32,071 nucleotides of DNA from an uncultured Lachnospiraceae bacterium (GTDB lineage: Bacteria; Bacillota; Clostridia; Lachnospirales; Lachnospiraceae). A program made the position numbers and the translations under genes. Shown here piece by piece: positions 23,255 to 30,311 of the stretch. The first letter of the stretch is position 1, and the number at the start of each line of letters is the position of its first letter. Under the pieces are notes generated by a model. That model was given only the letters and a program-made list of their open reading frames with translations, ran no database searches and was not told where the DNA came from. The stretch lies in NCBI GenBank assembly GCA_934385475.1, contig CAKRPS010000029.1:1-32071 (forward strand), written 5' to 3'.

Positions 23255-23965
23255 ATGGACAATCATAAAGTGCTGAGTCAAGACACAATTAAGTACATAG
23301 CTATGGTAGCTATGTTTGTCGGTCATTATGGCATGATACACTTAACCGAGGGCACACTGCAATACGATGTGTGCCTATCGGTGGGTTGCTATGCCGCCCC
23401 TGTTATGTGCTACTTTTTGGTCGAGGGTTATCATTACACACATTCCATATTAGCGTATGCTGTACGGTTGCTGATTTGCGGATTGGTGGCAATGCTGTGC
23501 GGTGCAGACACCGCCAACATTATGATTACGCTGCTTATTTGCTTAGGGTGTTTGTATGTGCGTAATAACTGCAAAAATAACGCGGTCAAAATCATCACCC
23601 TTGTTGCTCTTGTTGTCCTTACAGCGGTTATGCGGTGCGATTGGTCGCTATCTGCTCCTGTGCTTTGCATTATGCTAGACAAATACAGGAACGACAAAAT
23701 AGGTACAATTTGCAGTTTTGGTGCAATGTACGCATGGTTGGTACTTTTCAACACAGCAAAAGATTTTTGGATAAATGGTGATGTATTTACACCGTGGGAA
23801 ATATGGTCTTATGCTCTACTTACCAACATTGCCGTTATGGTAGCCGCCTTTACCATTGTGTATTTGTACAATGGTAAACGCTCTCAGCAACATAAAGAAA
23901 TTAACAAATGGGTATTTTATTTCTTTTACCCCATTCATTTTCTTATTCTAAAAATTTTTGCTTGA
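23255..23965 (+). CDS. traX: TraX family membrane protein
   Basis: The 236-residue polytopic protein has about seven to eight transmembrane helices. The family-type start is LSQDTIKYIAMVAMFVGHYG and the end is FYPIHFLILKIF. In the F plasmid TraX acetylates the pilin N-terminus. Homologues on Firmicutes elements that lack F-type pilin are common, and their target is unknown. Here no pilin gene is present, so it probably modifies a surface or host component. It is translated three bases after the upstream small ORF, with GAGGA as ribosome binding site. Confidence 0.88.
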   Translation: MDNHKVLSQDTIKYIAMVAMFVGHYGMIHLTEGTLQYDVCLSVGCYAAPVMCYFLVEGYHYTHSILAYAVRLLICGLVAMLCGADTANIMITLLICLGCLYVRNNCKNNAVKIITLVALVVLTAVMRCDWSLSAPVLCIMLDKYRNDKIGTICSFGAMYAWLVLFNTAKDFWINGDVFTPWEIWSYALLTNIAVMVAAFTIVYLYNGKRSQQHKEINKWVFYFFYPIHFLILKIFA

Positions 23966-24025
23966 CTTTTTTTGAAAAAGGAAATACTAATAGTAGTACC
24001 AAACAAACATTCTATTTTGTATATC

Positions 24026-24067
24026 AGATAAAAGTCTCACATCTTTGCAGATGTGGGGCTTTTATCT
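24026..24067 (+). terminator. long hairpin terminator after traX
   Basis: AGATAAAAG-CTCACATCT pairs with AGATGTG-GGCTTTTATCT as a stem of about 18 bp with small mismatches and a TTGC loop (24026-24067). It ends the resolvase-traX unit before the rep leader. Confidence 0.7.
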
Positions 24068-24127
24068 GTCTTTAAGCCATTTTCCCCTTAATAAAAAACG
24101 CAACTTTTTTATTTACATATAGTTGTC

Positions 24128-24207
24128 AGAAAAAATAAGAGCCTGCAATAGTTGGTCGCTATTACAGACTCATAAATCGCAAGACACGCACTCTCACGAT
24201 TTACTTT
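24128..24207 (-). ncRNA. predicted antisense countertranscript RNA controlling rep
   Basis: On the minus strand the 24139-24171 hairpin (GAG-CTG-AATAG type stem with two mismatches) is followed by TTATTTTTTC, the form of a Rho-independent terminator, so an antisense RNA could end near 24128. A possible -10 TATAAA lies at 24219-24214 on the minus strand, without a clear -35, giving an RNA of about 80 nt. It would pair with the rep leader through the complementary loop. The boundaries and promoter are inferred. Confidence 0.45.
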
Positions 24208-24309
24208 CTAACATTTATATGTGAAAGAAAAAGTTAGAAAAATTGAGATAACAAGAGAAAAAGCGAGCATAAACTAGCTATCATCATTATTTGTTCTCTT
24301 TCCATTTTA

Positions 24310-24340
24310 GAGTCTTGCGATTTACGCAAGGCTCTTTTTA
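24310..24340 (+). terminator. attenuator terminator just upstream of rep
   Basis: GAGTCTTGCG (24310-24319) and CGCAAGGCTC (24325-24334) form a 10-bp stem with one G-U pair and a 5-nt loop, followed by TTTTTATT. It lies only about 30 bp before the rep start codon, where a terminator makes sense as a regulatory attenuator. Confidence 0.8.
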
Positions 24341-24370
24341 TTGAAATTTGGGAAAGGAGAGAGAAACGGA

Positions 24371-25882
24371 ATGAGACAGCTTGTCCGCATACGCCAGTAC
24401 GGTGTTGGTACAACTACATATACGCGGGATATTAGCCCCGAGACAGCCAACGAGCGTCATCACAAGTCATGGCTCGAGATGTCTGAACAAGAGCGTATCG
24501 AAAGCAATTACGCATCCAATGTTTCTCACATCCGCAGCCGGATGATTACTAGGGCTAAGTCTAAGCAATACCTGTACCATGCCGTTTTTACAACTACCGA
24601 TACATTTTTACGGAAGAATATCAAACAATTTTCGGAAATAGTCTACAACGAATTGAAATCACAAGGAATTAGTCCTTTCCTATTTTACGAGGTAAATCAC
24701 AAACAGGAAATATGGCAATATGATAATAATGATATTGACGCAAAACAAATAAAAGAGGAATACGGCTATACATGTTTCCCTAGAGATAGTGTTGAAAATG
24801 CTTTTGGTTGTTACAATAGGCGTGCTTTTGCTCCTTTGGCAGAAAATAACGATATGCACATACATGCTTTACTGGACAGACCTGTTGATTTTACGCATTA
24901 TGTTCAAACCGTAGAATGTAACCCCAATAATTTATACTGCGAATTATTTTATAAATTGCATGATTATATTTACAATTCGACGGAACACAAATTAGAGGAT
25001 TTAGAATATTTTAAGAAAGAATCTCTAAAGAAAAACATCAATTATATGTCCAAACTTGTGTTTTATACTAAATCTAAAATACCAAAGAATATGCAAATGT
25101 ATAAAACGGACAATAAAAAAGTTGAAAGTTTAGACCAAACTTTCATTTTGAATGAATATGGAGAGATTCTTTATAATTTTAAGGATGATTTTGATTTTGA
25201 AAAAGCTGAAAATGTTAACAGAAATGAAAGAAATCAAGAAAGGATTTATCTCAATTCTTACGATTTTGAGAAATCTGATTATTACCAAAGTTTAGATGAT
25301 ACAGAAAAGTGTAATTTCCAGATAAACTATATAAAAAACCTTGATAAATTAAACATGGAATATAAGAAAAAGCTTAACTTTTTCAAAAGAGAAGTAGATT
25401 TATTAAAGGATAAATCTCTTACTTTCACTAATTTTATTTCAATTCCTACTTTGGATTTTAAGTCTGTTTTAGATTTTGATGTAGATAAATTTGTTGCAAG
25501 ATATAAAGATACTTACTACACCGATACAATCAATACAGATAGTGCCAATACAAGCAATAGTACAGGGAATTTCAATCATGTTAGCAACAATAATCATTCA
25601 GATAACCATAACAGCTTGATTTCCAATGTTATCTATCCCCTATTTTGCTTATTTTTCCGTCCTATTCCATTCATTCTGCCTGTACTATTGCTGTTGTATT
25701 GTCCTTTTGCTCTAATTCCTTGGAAAAAGTGTCATATACGAGTATTGGGAGAGACAGCAATCGCCAAAATTTACGTTTTGCACGTTCTAAATCGCAAGAA
25801 TTGTAAGCGATTAAAACGAAAAAAGCGAAGATTACAAATTAAGCAATCTTCAAAATACAAATTTATGGTCGAGATAAATTAA
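24371..25882 (+). CDS. rep: HUH-type replication initiator with a C-terminal membrane segment
   Basis: The 503-residue protein has an HUH motif, H163-I-H165 in NDMHIHALLD. About 60 residues later comes a Y225-x-x-K228 ... Y232-T-K motif (NYMSKLVFYTKSK), the pattern of rolling-circle Rep endonucleases of the G2P/ORF2 kind. Y225 is the candidate nucleophile. Residues about 240-400 are asparagine-, lysine- and aspartate-rich. A serine/asparagine-rich linker follows, then one or two membrane helices (about 420-448, IPFILPVLLLLYCPFALIPW) and a very basic tail (NRKNCKRLKRKKRRLQIK). A membrane anchor is unusual for a Rep. The ATG follows AAAGGAGAG. The first 90 codons are GC-richer than the rest, which suggests a mosaic origin. 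The attenuator leader upstream supports a copy-control role. Confidence 0.7.
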   Translation: MRQLVRIRQYGVGTTTYTRDISPETANERHHKSWLEMSEQERIESNYASNVSHIRSRMITRAKSKQYLYHAVFTTTDTFLRKNIKQFSEIVYNELKSQGISPFLFYEVNHKQEIWQYDNNDIDAKQIKEEYGYTCFPRDSVENAFGCYNRRAFAPLAENNDMHIHALLDRPVDFTHYVQTVECNPNNLYCELFYKLHDYIYNSTEHKLEDLEYFKKESLKKNINYMSKLVFYTKSKIPKNMQMYKTDNKKVESLDQTFILNEYGEILYNFKDDFDFEKAENVNRNERNQERIYLNSYDFEKSDYYQSLDDTEKCNFQINYIKNLDKLNMEYKKKLNFFKREVDLLKDKSLTFTNFISIPTLDFKSVLDFDVDKFVARYKDTYYTDTINTDSANTSNSTGNFNHVSNNNHSDNHNSLISNVIYPLFCLFFRPIPFILPVLLLLYCPFALIPWKKCHIRVLGETAIAKIYVLHVLNRKNCKRLKRKKRRLQIKQSSKYKFMVEIN

Positions 25883-26036
25883 AAAATTTAGCTTGATTTA
25901 TTAAATGCACCCTTTTTATAGTCAAATTGTTTCTATTACTAGGGATTTTGGGGCAAATTTGCCCCTACCCCGAGTAAAAGAAAAGACAGGGAAAAGACCG
26001 TATTTCTGTCTTTTTCTCTGCCTTTTTCTTAAAAAC

Positions 26037-26055
26037 TGGTAGGATTTTGGTAGGA
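26037..26055 (+). repeat. right subterminal repeat, candidate integrase arm site
   Basis: TGGTAGGATTTTGGTAGGA is the counterpart of the left repeat at 15216-15233. The surrounding non-coding stretch 25883-26111 holds no gene that I can support. A minus-strand frame across it reads through the attachment site and looks random. Confidence 0.4.
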
Positions 26056-26111
26056 CGATACCGGACACCCTTAAAACCTCCATTTTATCAGTATTTTCAG
26101 TTCCTAAATGT

Positions 26112-26133
26112 GTTCGAATCTTGTCACCCCGAC
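26112..26133 (+). repeat. attR: second copy of the 22-bp tRNA-Pro 3' end
   Basis: Exact repeat of 15139-15160. Only the tRNA 3' portion is present, so this is not a functional tRNA gene. It marks the right junction of the element. Confidence 0.95.
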
Positions 26134-26138
26134 GATTG

Positions 26139-26174
26139 AAAACAGTGGGAAATAACATTTTCCACTGTTTTTTT
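26139..26174. terminator. original tRNA-Pro terminator, displaced; also ends the MATE gene
   Basis: AAAACAGTGG (26139-26148) pairs with CCACTGTTTT (26162-26171), with two more possible pairs, followed by T on the plus strand. It lies six bases past attR, the position expected for the tRNA terminator before insertion. On the minus strand it follows the MATE stop. Confidence 0.8.
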
Positions 26175-27510
26175 ATATCTTTTTTCTCTTCCAGATGCCG
26201 CTGGCGTATCTCACAACACATACAATCGCGGTAACCGTCCAGGTTGCTGCTGTCGTGATCCAGATTCCCCAGTATCCAAGCAGAGGAATTCTGGTCAATA
26301 TCTGTGAAAACAGAATCCTGCACACAACCTCCGTAAATCCGTTAAACATTGCAAATGCAGTGTCTCCACATCCATTGAGAAGCGCTCTGGGCACATAGAT
26401 CATTCCGAGCGCAAAATAACACAGGCTGTTGATACGCAGTGCTTTCACACCCATCTGGATAACCTCCGGCTCCTTGACGAAAAACCGGATAATAGGCTCC
26501 CCGAACAAATACGCCACCGGTATCAGGATCAGGCTGAAAATGAGTACAATAAACACACACTGCCAGTATCCCTTCCTGACACGCTCCTGCAGACCTGCTC
26601 CGATATTCTGCCCTGTATAATTGGTAAGCGCTGTTCCCAGAGAAGAATACGGCTGCTGTACCACCTGTTCAATCCTGCCGATGATCGTATAGGTCGCCAT
26701 GACAGTAGCACCAAAACTGTTTACAACGCCTTGTAGTGCAATACAGGAAATTGCAATCATAGAATTCTGAAGAGCAACCGGCGTTCCCAGCTTAAGAGCC
26801 TTCATAATAATATCATTGTCCACCCTGCACTGTTCCTTCTTTACCTTAAAATAAGACACCTTCCAACAGGCAAAGACTACACTTGCAGCAGCCGATATGT
26901 ACTGCGCAATAATCGTCGCAAGGCCGACTCCAAACACTCCCATATTGCACCACAGGACAAATACCAGATCCAATACCACATTTACAACACTTGCCAGGAT
27001 CAGAAAGTACAGCGGTGTCTTGGAATCTCCCAATGCCCTAAGTACCGATGCCACCCCGTTATATAATGCCACCGCAATGATACCGATACTGATCGTCTTG
27101 AGATATACCGCAGAATCCACTATAATTTCATCCGGCGTTCCCAACAGGCTCAGAATAGGCTCTGCAAAAAAATAGCAGATAAGGCTGACGAGAATGGACG
27201 CTACAACCAACAGATATGTACCGTTAATAATCGTGCGTGACACCAGTTCATCATGCTTTGCGCCAAAATACTGCGCTACCATAATGCCGATACCGATTGC
27301 CAGACCCGAACTGAGAGAGAAAAACAGAAAGTTGATGGAACCACAGGCACCTACCGCCGCAAGTGCATTTGCACCCACATAATTTCCCACTACCACAGAA
27401 TCTACCATATTATAGAGCTGCTGAAAAAGATTCCCAATCAACAGCGGCGCTGTGAACCGTAAAATCAGCTGTAAAGAATTGCCCTTGGTCATATCGGTTA
27501 TATTGTTCAT
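26173..27510 (-). CDS. MATE family multidrug/cation efflux transporter
   Basis: The 445-residue protein has twelve predicted transmembrane helices in two pseudo-symmetric halves and MATE landmarks: the start TKGNSLQLILRFTAPLLIGNLFQQLYNMVDSVVVG (quoted in part), VLRALGDSKTPLYF, and NYTGQNIGAG in the second half. It would export cationic drugs or metabolites in exchange for Na+ or H+; the substrate cannot be read. The ATG at 27508-27510 was chosen because GAGGAG precedes it, and the longer frame has no such site. It has its own promoter upstream and ends at the terminator beside attR. It is divergent from the antiporter gene. Confidence 0.92.
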   Translation of the reverse strand: MNNITDMTKGNSLQLILRFTAPLLIGNLFQQLYNMVDSVVVGNYVGANALAAVGACGSINFLFFSLSSGLAIGIGIMVAQYFGAKHDELVSRTIINGTYLLVVASILVSLICYFFAEPILSLLGTPDEIIVDSAVYLKTISIGIIAVALYNGVASVLRALGDSKTPLYFLILASVVNVVLDLVFVLWCNMGVFGVGLATIIAQYISAAASVVFACWKVSYFKVKKEQCRVDNDIIMKALKLGTPVALQNSMIAISCIALQGVVNSFGATVMATYTIIGRIEQVVQQPYSSLGTALTNYTGQNIGAGLQERVRKGYWQCVFIVLIFSLILIPVAYLFGEPIIRFFVKEPEVIQMGVKALRINSLCYFALGMIYVPRALLNGCGDTAFAMFNGFTEVVCRILFSQILTRIPLLGYWGIWITTAATWTVTAIVCVVRYASGIWKRKKI

Positions 27511-27563
27511 GCTGCTCCTCATTTCTACGCATCTTATGTGTCTTTTTACAAACTTGTTCACAA

Positions 27564-27592
27564 ATTATAATCTACTTTTAAAAGAGAAGCAA
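27564..27592 (-). promoter_or_regulatory. promoter of the MATE gene
   Basis: On the minus strand TTGCTT (27592-27587) and TATAAT (27569-27564) are separated by 17 bp. It is back to back with the antiporter promoter. Confidence 0.7.
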
Positions 27593-27613
27593 CAGAAATT
27601 TTGTTTATAAAAG

Positions 27614-27642
27614 TTGACACAAATCGGCAGAACGCTTATAAC
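27614..27642 (+). promoter_or_regulatory. promoter of the cation/proton antiporter gene
   Basis: TTGACA (27614-27619) and TATAAC (27637-27642) are separated by 17 bp. It lies about 32 bp before the start codon. Confidence 0.85.
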
Positions 27643-27674
27643 TAATAGAGACTAAAAGAAAGAAGGAACCTTTT

Positions 27675-28859
27675 ATGGAAGCATATGAAGTACTCAAAGA
27701 CCTTGCCATTATCTTATTTTTTGCAAAGGTATTTGGCATTCTCGCACGAAAGTGCAGAGCTCCCCAGGTAGTAGGACAGATCCTGGCCGGACTCTTGATC
27801 GGCCCTTGTGTTCTCGGTTGGGTTGGACAGACAGATTTCATTGCTCAGATGGCAGAAATCGGTGTCATCATCTTAATGTTTGCCGTCGGTCTGGAAACTG
27901 ATCTGAAAGAGCTGATCAAAACCGGTCCGGTTGCATTTCTGATCGCCTGCGCAGGTGTATTTATCCCCATGATCTTAGGTGCTCTGTTATATATGGGATT
28001 TTACGGAGTTTCTCCCTGGGGAACCGAGGAATTCTATAAAGCTGTCTTTATTGGAACGATCATGACCGCCACCAGTGTCAGCATCACAGTTGCCTCTCTG
28101 CAGGAACTCGGCAAGATCAAGACGAAGGTTGGCACCACGATCGTAAGTGCCGCTATCATCGACGATGTCATCGGAATTATCGTCCTGACTTTTGTAATCG
28201 GCTTTAAGACACCGGATTCCCATCCGGGAACCGTTATCCTCAAGACCCTGATCTTCTTCGTCATTGCTGTCGTTGGCGGGTTCCTTGTATATAAAATATT
28301 TCTTGCACTGGATCATCGCTATCCACACACACGACGTATTCCGATCGTCAGCCTTGCCTTTTGTTTTGGATTGTCTTATCTGGCTGAAAAGTATTTTGGA
28401 ATTGCCGACATCACCGGTGCTTATATTGCAGGTATTGTGCTGTGTAACCTCAGCGACAACGAATATATTGAGAGCAAGGTTGATGTCAGCTCCTATATGA
28501 TCTTCGGGCCGATCTTCTTTACCAGCATTGGTCTGAAAACATCCTTTGATGATATGAACCCCAAGCTGTTCGCTTTCTGTATCTGCTTTGTTATTGTGGC
28601 GCTTCTTGGCAAGATCATCGGATGTGGACTTACAAGCAAGCTTTGCAAATACTCTTTTTCTGACTCCCTGAAAATTGGTGTCGGAATGATGACCCGTGGA
28701 GAGGTTGCCCTGATCGTGGCTCAGAAGGGTCTGGCAGCGGGACTTCTGACAGCGGATTATTTTACAGCCGTTATCCTTCTGATCCTGATATCCTCGATCT
28801 CTACACCTATTATATTAAAGCTTCTGTACAGTAAGGAAAAATCTGTACCAGCTGCCTGA
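27675..28859 (+). CDS. cation:proton antiporter, CPA2 family
   Basis: The 394-residue protein has about twelve to thirteen transmembrane helices and the CPA2 layout: APQVVGQILAGLLIGP near the start, MFAVGLETD, the ion-binding DD pair in SAAIIDDVIGIIV (about residues 162-163), and the MMTRGEVALIVAQKG motif near the C-terminus. Two adjacent aspartates point to an electrogenic Na+/H+ exchanger rather than a KefC-type channel. The C-terminal nucleotide-binding RCK domain of Kef proteins is absent. It would help control internal sodium and pH. AGAAGGA precedes the ATG. Confidence 0.9.
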   Translation: MEAYEVLKDLAIILFFAKVFGILARKCRAPQVVGQILAGLLIGPCVLGWVGQTDFIAQMAEIGVIILMFAVGLETDLKELIKTGPVAFLIACAGVFIPMILGALLYMGFYGVSPWGTEEFYKAVFIGTIMTATSVSITVASLQELGKIKTKVGTTIVSAAIIDDVIGIIVLTFVIGFKTPDSHPGTVILKTLIFFVIAVVGGFLVYKIFLALDHRYPHTRRIPIVSLAFCFGLSYLAEKYFGIADITGAYIAGIVLCNLSDNEYIESKVDVSSYMIFGPIFFTSIGLKTSFDDMNPKLFAFCICFVIVALLGKIIGCGLTSKLCKYSFSDSLKIGVGMMTRGEVALIVAQKGLAAGLLTADYFTAVILLILISSISTPIILKLLYSKEKSVPAA

Positions 28860-28880
28860 TTACTACGTTATATTTATACA

Positions 28881-28930
28881 AAAAACTTCGCGAACTGCCC
28901 TTTTTCTATTGGACATTCCGCGAAGTTTTT
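28881..28930. terminator. bidirectional terminator between antiporter and thioredoxin genes
   Basis: AAAAACTTCGCG (28881-28892) pairs perfectly with CGCGAAGTTTTT (28919-28930) across a 26-nt loop, with a T run following. The flanking genes converge on it. Confidence 0.82.
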
Positions 28931-28950
28931 TTACGTAACTATCGATAAAA

Positions 28951-29268
28951 TTATAAGACCTTTGTGATCTCAGCTTCCAACTCTTCCTGAGACATTGCTC
29001 CAACGATCGTCGCCTTGACCTCTCCGTTTTCAAACACCTTCATGGTCGGGATCGACATGATCTTATACTTACTTGCAAGATCGGCGTTCTCATCAATATT
29101 ACATTTTCCAACCTTTAATTTGCCCTCATACTTCCCGGCCAGAGTGGAAACCAGCGGAGCCATCATCTTGCACGGTCCACACCAGTCTGCATAGAAATCA
29201 ACCAGAACCGGCTTGTCCGCTTTCAAAACTTCCTGTTCAAAATCCTGTGTTGTAAATTTGTATTCCAT
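28951..29268 (-). CDS. trxA: thioredoxin
   Basis: The 105-residue protein is a classical thioredoxin with active site WCGPC (C30 and C33), the cis-proline loop SIPTMKVF and a normal length. It reduces disulfides in the cytoplasm together with thioredoxin reductase, which is not in this window. The ATG at 29266-29268 was chosen because GGAGG lies at proper spacing; longer readings of the frame run through that site. It lies 133 bp downstream of trmB on the same strand, and the gap contains a possible own promoter. Confidence 0.95.
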   Translation of the reverse strand: MEYKFTTQDFEQEVLKADKPVLVDFYADWCGPCKMMAPLVSTLAGKYEGKLKVGKCNIDENADLASKYKIMSIPTMKVFENGEVKATIVGAMSQEELEAEITKVL

Positions 29269-29308
29269 AATAACCTCCATTCCGCGCACGCTTTTGCGCA
29301 TCTCAAGC

Positions 29309-29333
29309 TTGTGTCTAATATACCCAGACACAA
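29309..29333 (-). promoter_or_regulatory. inverted repeat over a possible trxA promoter
   Basis: TTGTGTCT (29309-29316) and AGACACAA (29326-29333) form a perfect 8-bp inverted repeat around a TATATT (minus strand) that could be a -10, with TTACAC 18 bp upstream as a weak -35. It lies about 40 bp before the trxA start. It could be an operator or an mRNA stem-loop. Confidence 0.35.
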
Positions 29334-29401
29334 ATCCCGCGTGTAAAAAATCTTCTATAACTAGTATTTTAAGATAACCCGCCTTTTATACGGTTTATGC
29401 T

Positions 29402-30040
29402 CTACCGCGAAATTACATATTTATAAATGGGATTTCCTTTCGATGAAAATTTCTCCTCATACTCGGTCATCACATTTCCCTGCATCATGTCCTCGTTGTG
29501 ATGGAGATCCTCTGTCACCTGATCCAGATGCCAACCGGCCGGCTCCAACTCCTCCAGTGCAAACCGGAATAGTTCCTCATTATCCGTTTTGAATTCAATA
29601 ACACCTTTTCTGTCAAGGATCTGGTCATAGCGCTGCAAAAACTCCCTTGAAGGAAGCCGCCGCTTCGCATGCCTGTCCTTCGGCCACGGGTCAGAGAAGT
29701 TCAAATAAATCCTATCGACCTCTTCCTCTGCAAACACCTCGGCAATCTCTTCTGCCTCCATTCGGATAAAATACAGATTCGGCAGCGGATCCTGTTCCAT
29801 CTTCTGGATTCCCCGGATCAGCACGCTGGAATATTTCTCGATTCCCACATAGTTGATCTCCGGGTGAAGTCTCGCCAGATCCATAATGAACCTACCTTTT
29901 CCCATTCCGATCTCAATACGAATCGGATGATCGTTTCCAAAAAGTTCCTTCCATCTTCCTCTGTATTCTTTCGGTTCATGCACTACATAATCGCTCTCCG
30001 CGATAACCTCACGTGAACCCGTCACATTCCGTAATCTCAT
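29402..30040 (-). CDS. trmB: tRNA (guanine-N7)-methyltransferase
   Basis: The 212-residue SAM-dependent enzyme methylates G46 in the variable loop of tRNAs. The SAM-binding motif IEIGMGKGRFIMDLA (near residue 41), the GIEKYSSVLI segment and the TrmB signature NFSDPWPKDRHAKRRL (near residue 114) are all present, and the length is normal. AAAGGAGT precedes the ATG. It is divergent from the carboxypeptidase gene and may be co-transcribed with trxA. Confidence 0.95.
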   Translation of the reverse strand: MRLRNVTGSREVIAESDYVVHEPKEYRGRWKELFGNDHPIRIEIGMGKGRFIMDLARLHPEINYVGIEKYSSVLIRGIQKMEQDPLPNLYFIRMEAEEIAEVFAEEEVDRIYLNFSDPWPKDRHAKRRLPSREFLQRYDQILDRKGVIEFKTDNEELFRFALEELEPAGWHLDQVTEDLHHNEDMMQGNVMTEYEEKFSSKGNPIYKYVISR

Positions 30041-30161
30041 TTCCTGACTCCTTTATCTATAATCTATCTCAGTATTCGCATTAGATCTGACACTGGCCAT
30101 CTCTTTTCGCTTCTGCACTTTTTCTTTTTACTTCATTCGCATTTGTCTTCCACACTTCGAC

Positions 30162-30208
30162 AAGAATTGCGGAGCAATTCTTGGGACGCTGGCCGCCGGG
30201 CCTGCGTC
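30162..30208. repeat. tandem strong hairpins in the trmB-dacA divergent gap
   Basis: AAGAATTGC-GGA-GCAATTCTT (30162-30182) is followed at once by GACGC-T-GGCC-GCCG-GGCC-T-GCGTC (30185-30208). Both stems are near perfect, and a T-rich stretch follows. The position between divergent promoters is unusual for a terminator. It may be a dispersed palindromic repeat, a small RNA end or an mRNA leader structure. Confidence 0.5.
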
Positions 30209-30245
30209 TATTATATCTTTTTTTAACATAACTCTCTACATCTTT

Positions 30246-30273
30246 TTGGAAAAATAGTGTATGATGATATACA
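30246..30273 (+). promoter_or_regulatory. possible promoter of the carboxypeptidase gene
   Basis: TTGGAA (30246-30251) and TATACA (30268-30273) are separated by 16 bp, about 38 bp before the start codon. Confidence 0.45.
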
Positions 30274-30311
30274 GAGCTTTTTAGCCAATCAAATTTACGA
30301 GGTTTTCAAAC

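Larger units (their letters stand above)
24117..24340 (+). promoter_or_regulatory. rep leader with mutually exclusive hairpins (transcription attenuator)
   Basis: AAATCGCAAGAC (24174-24185) is exactly complementary to GTCTTGCGATTT (24313-24324), which forms the 5' arm and loop of a terminator hairpin at 24310-24334. Pairing of the distant segments would prevent the terminator and allow rep transcription. A hairpin at 24139-24171 with loop TTGGTCG, matching the YUNR antisense-recognition motif, precedes the antiterminator segment. TTTCTAAC/GTTAGAAA (24205-24240) forms a further stem. A TATAGT at 24117-24122 could be the -10. This is the architecture of antisense-controlled attenuators in pT181- and pIP501-type plasmids. 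Confidence 0.65.

Noticed and set aside
26112..26133. Second tRNA-Pro gene
   Set aside because: Only the T-loop and acceptor 3' end are present; it is the duplicated attachment sequence.
25922..26323. Minus-strand frame crossing the right attachment site
   Set aside because: It spans the element-chromosome junction and the MATE gene end, and has no ribosome binding site or family resemblance.
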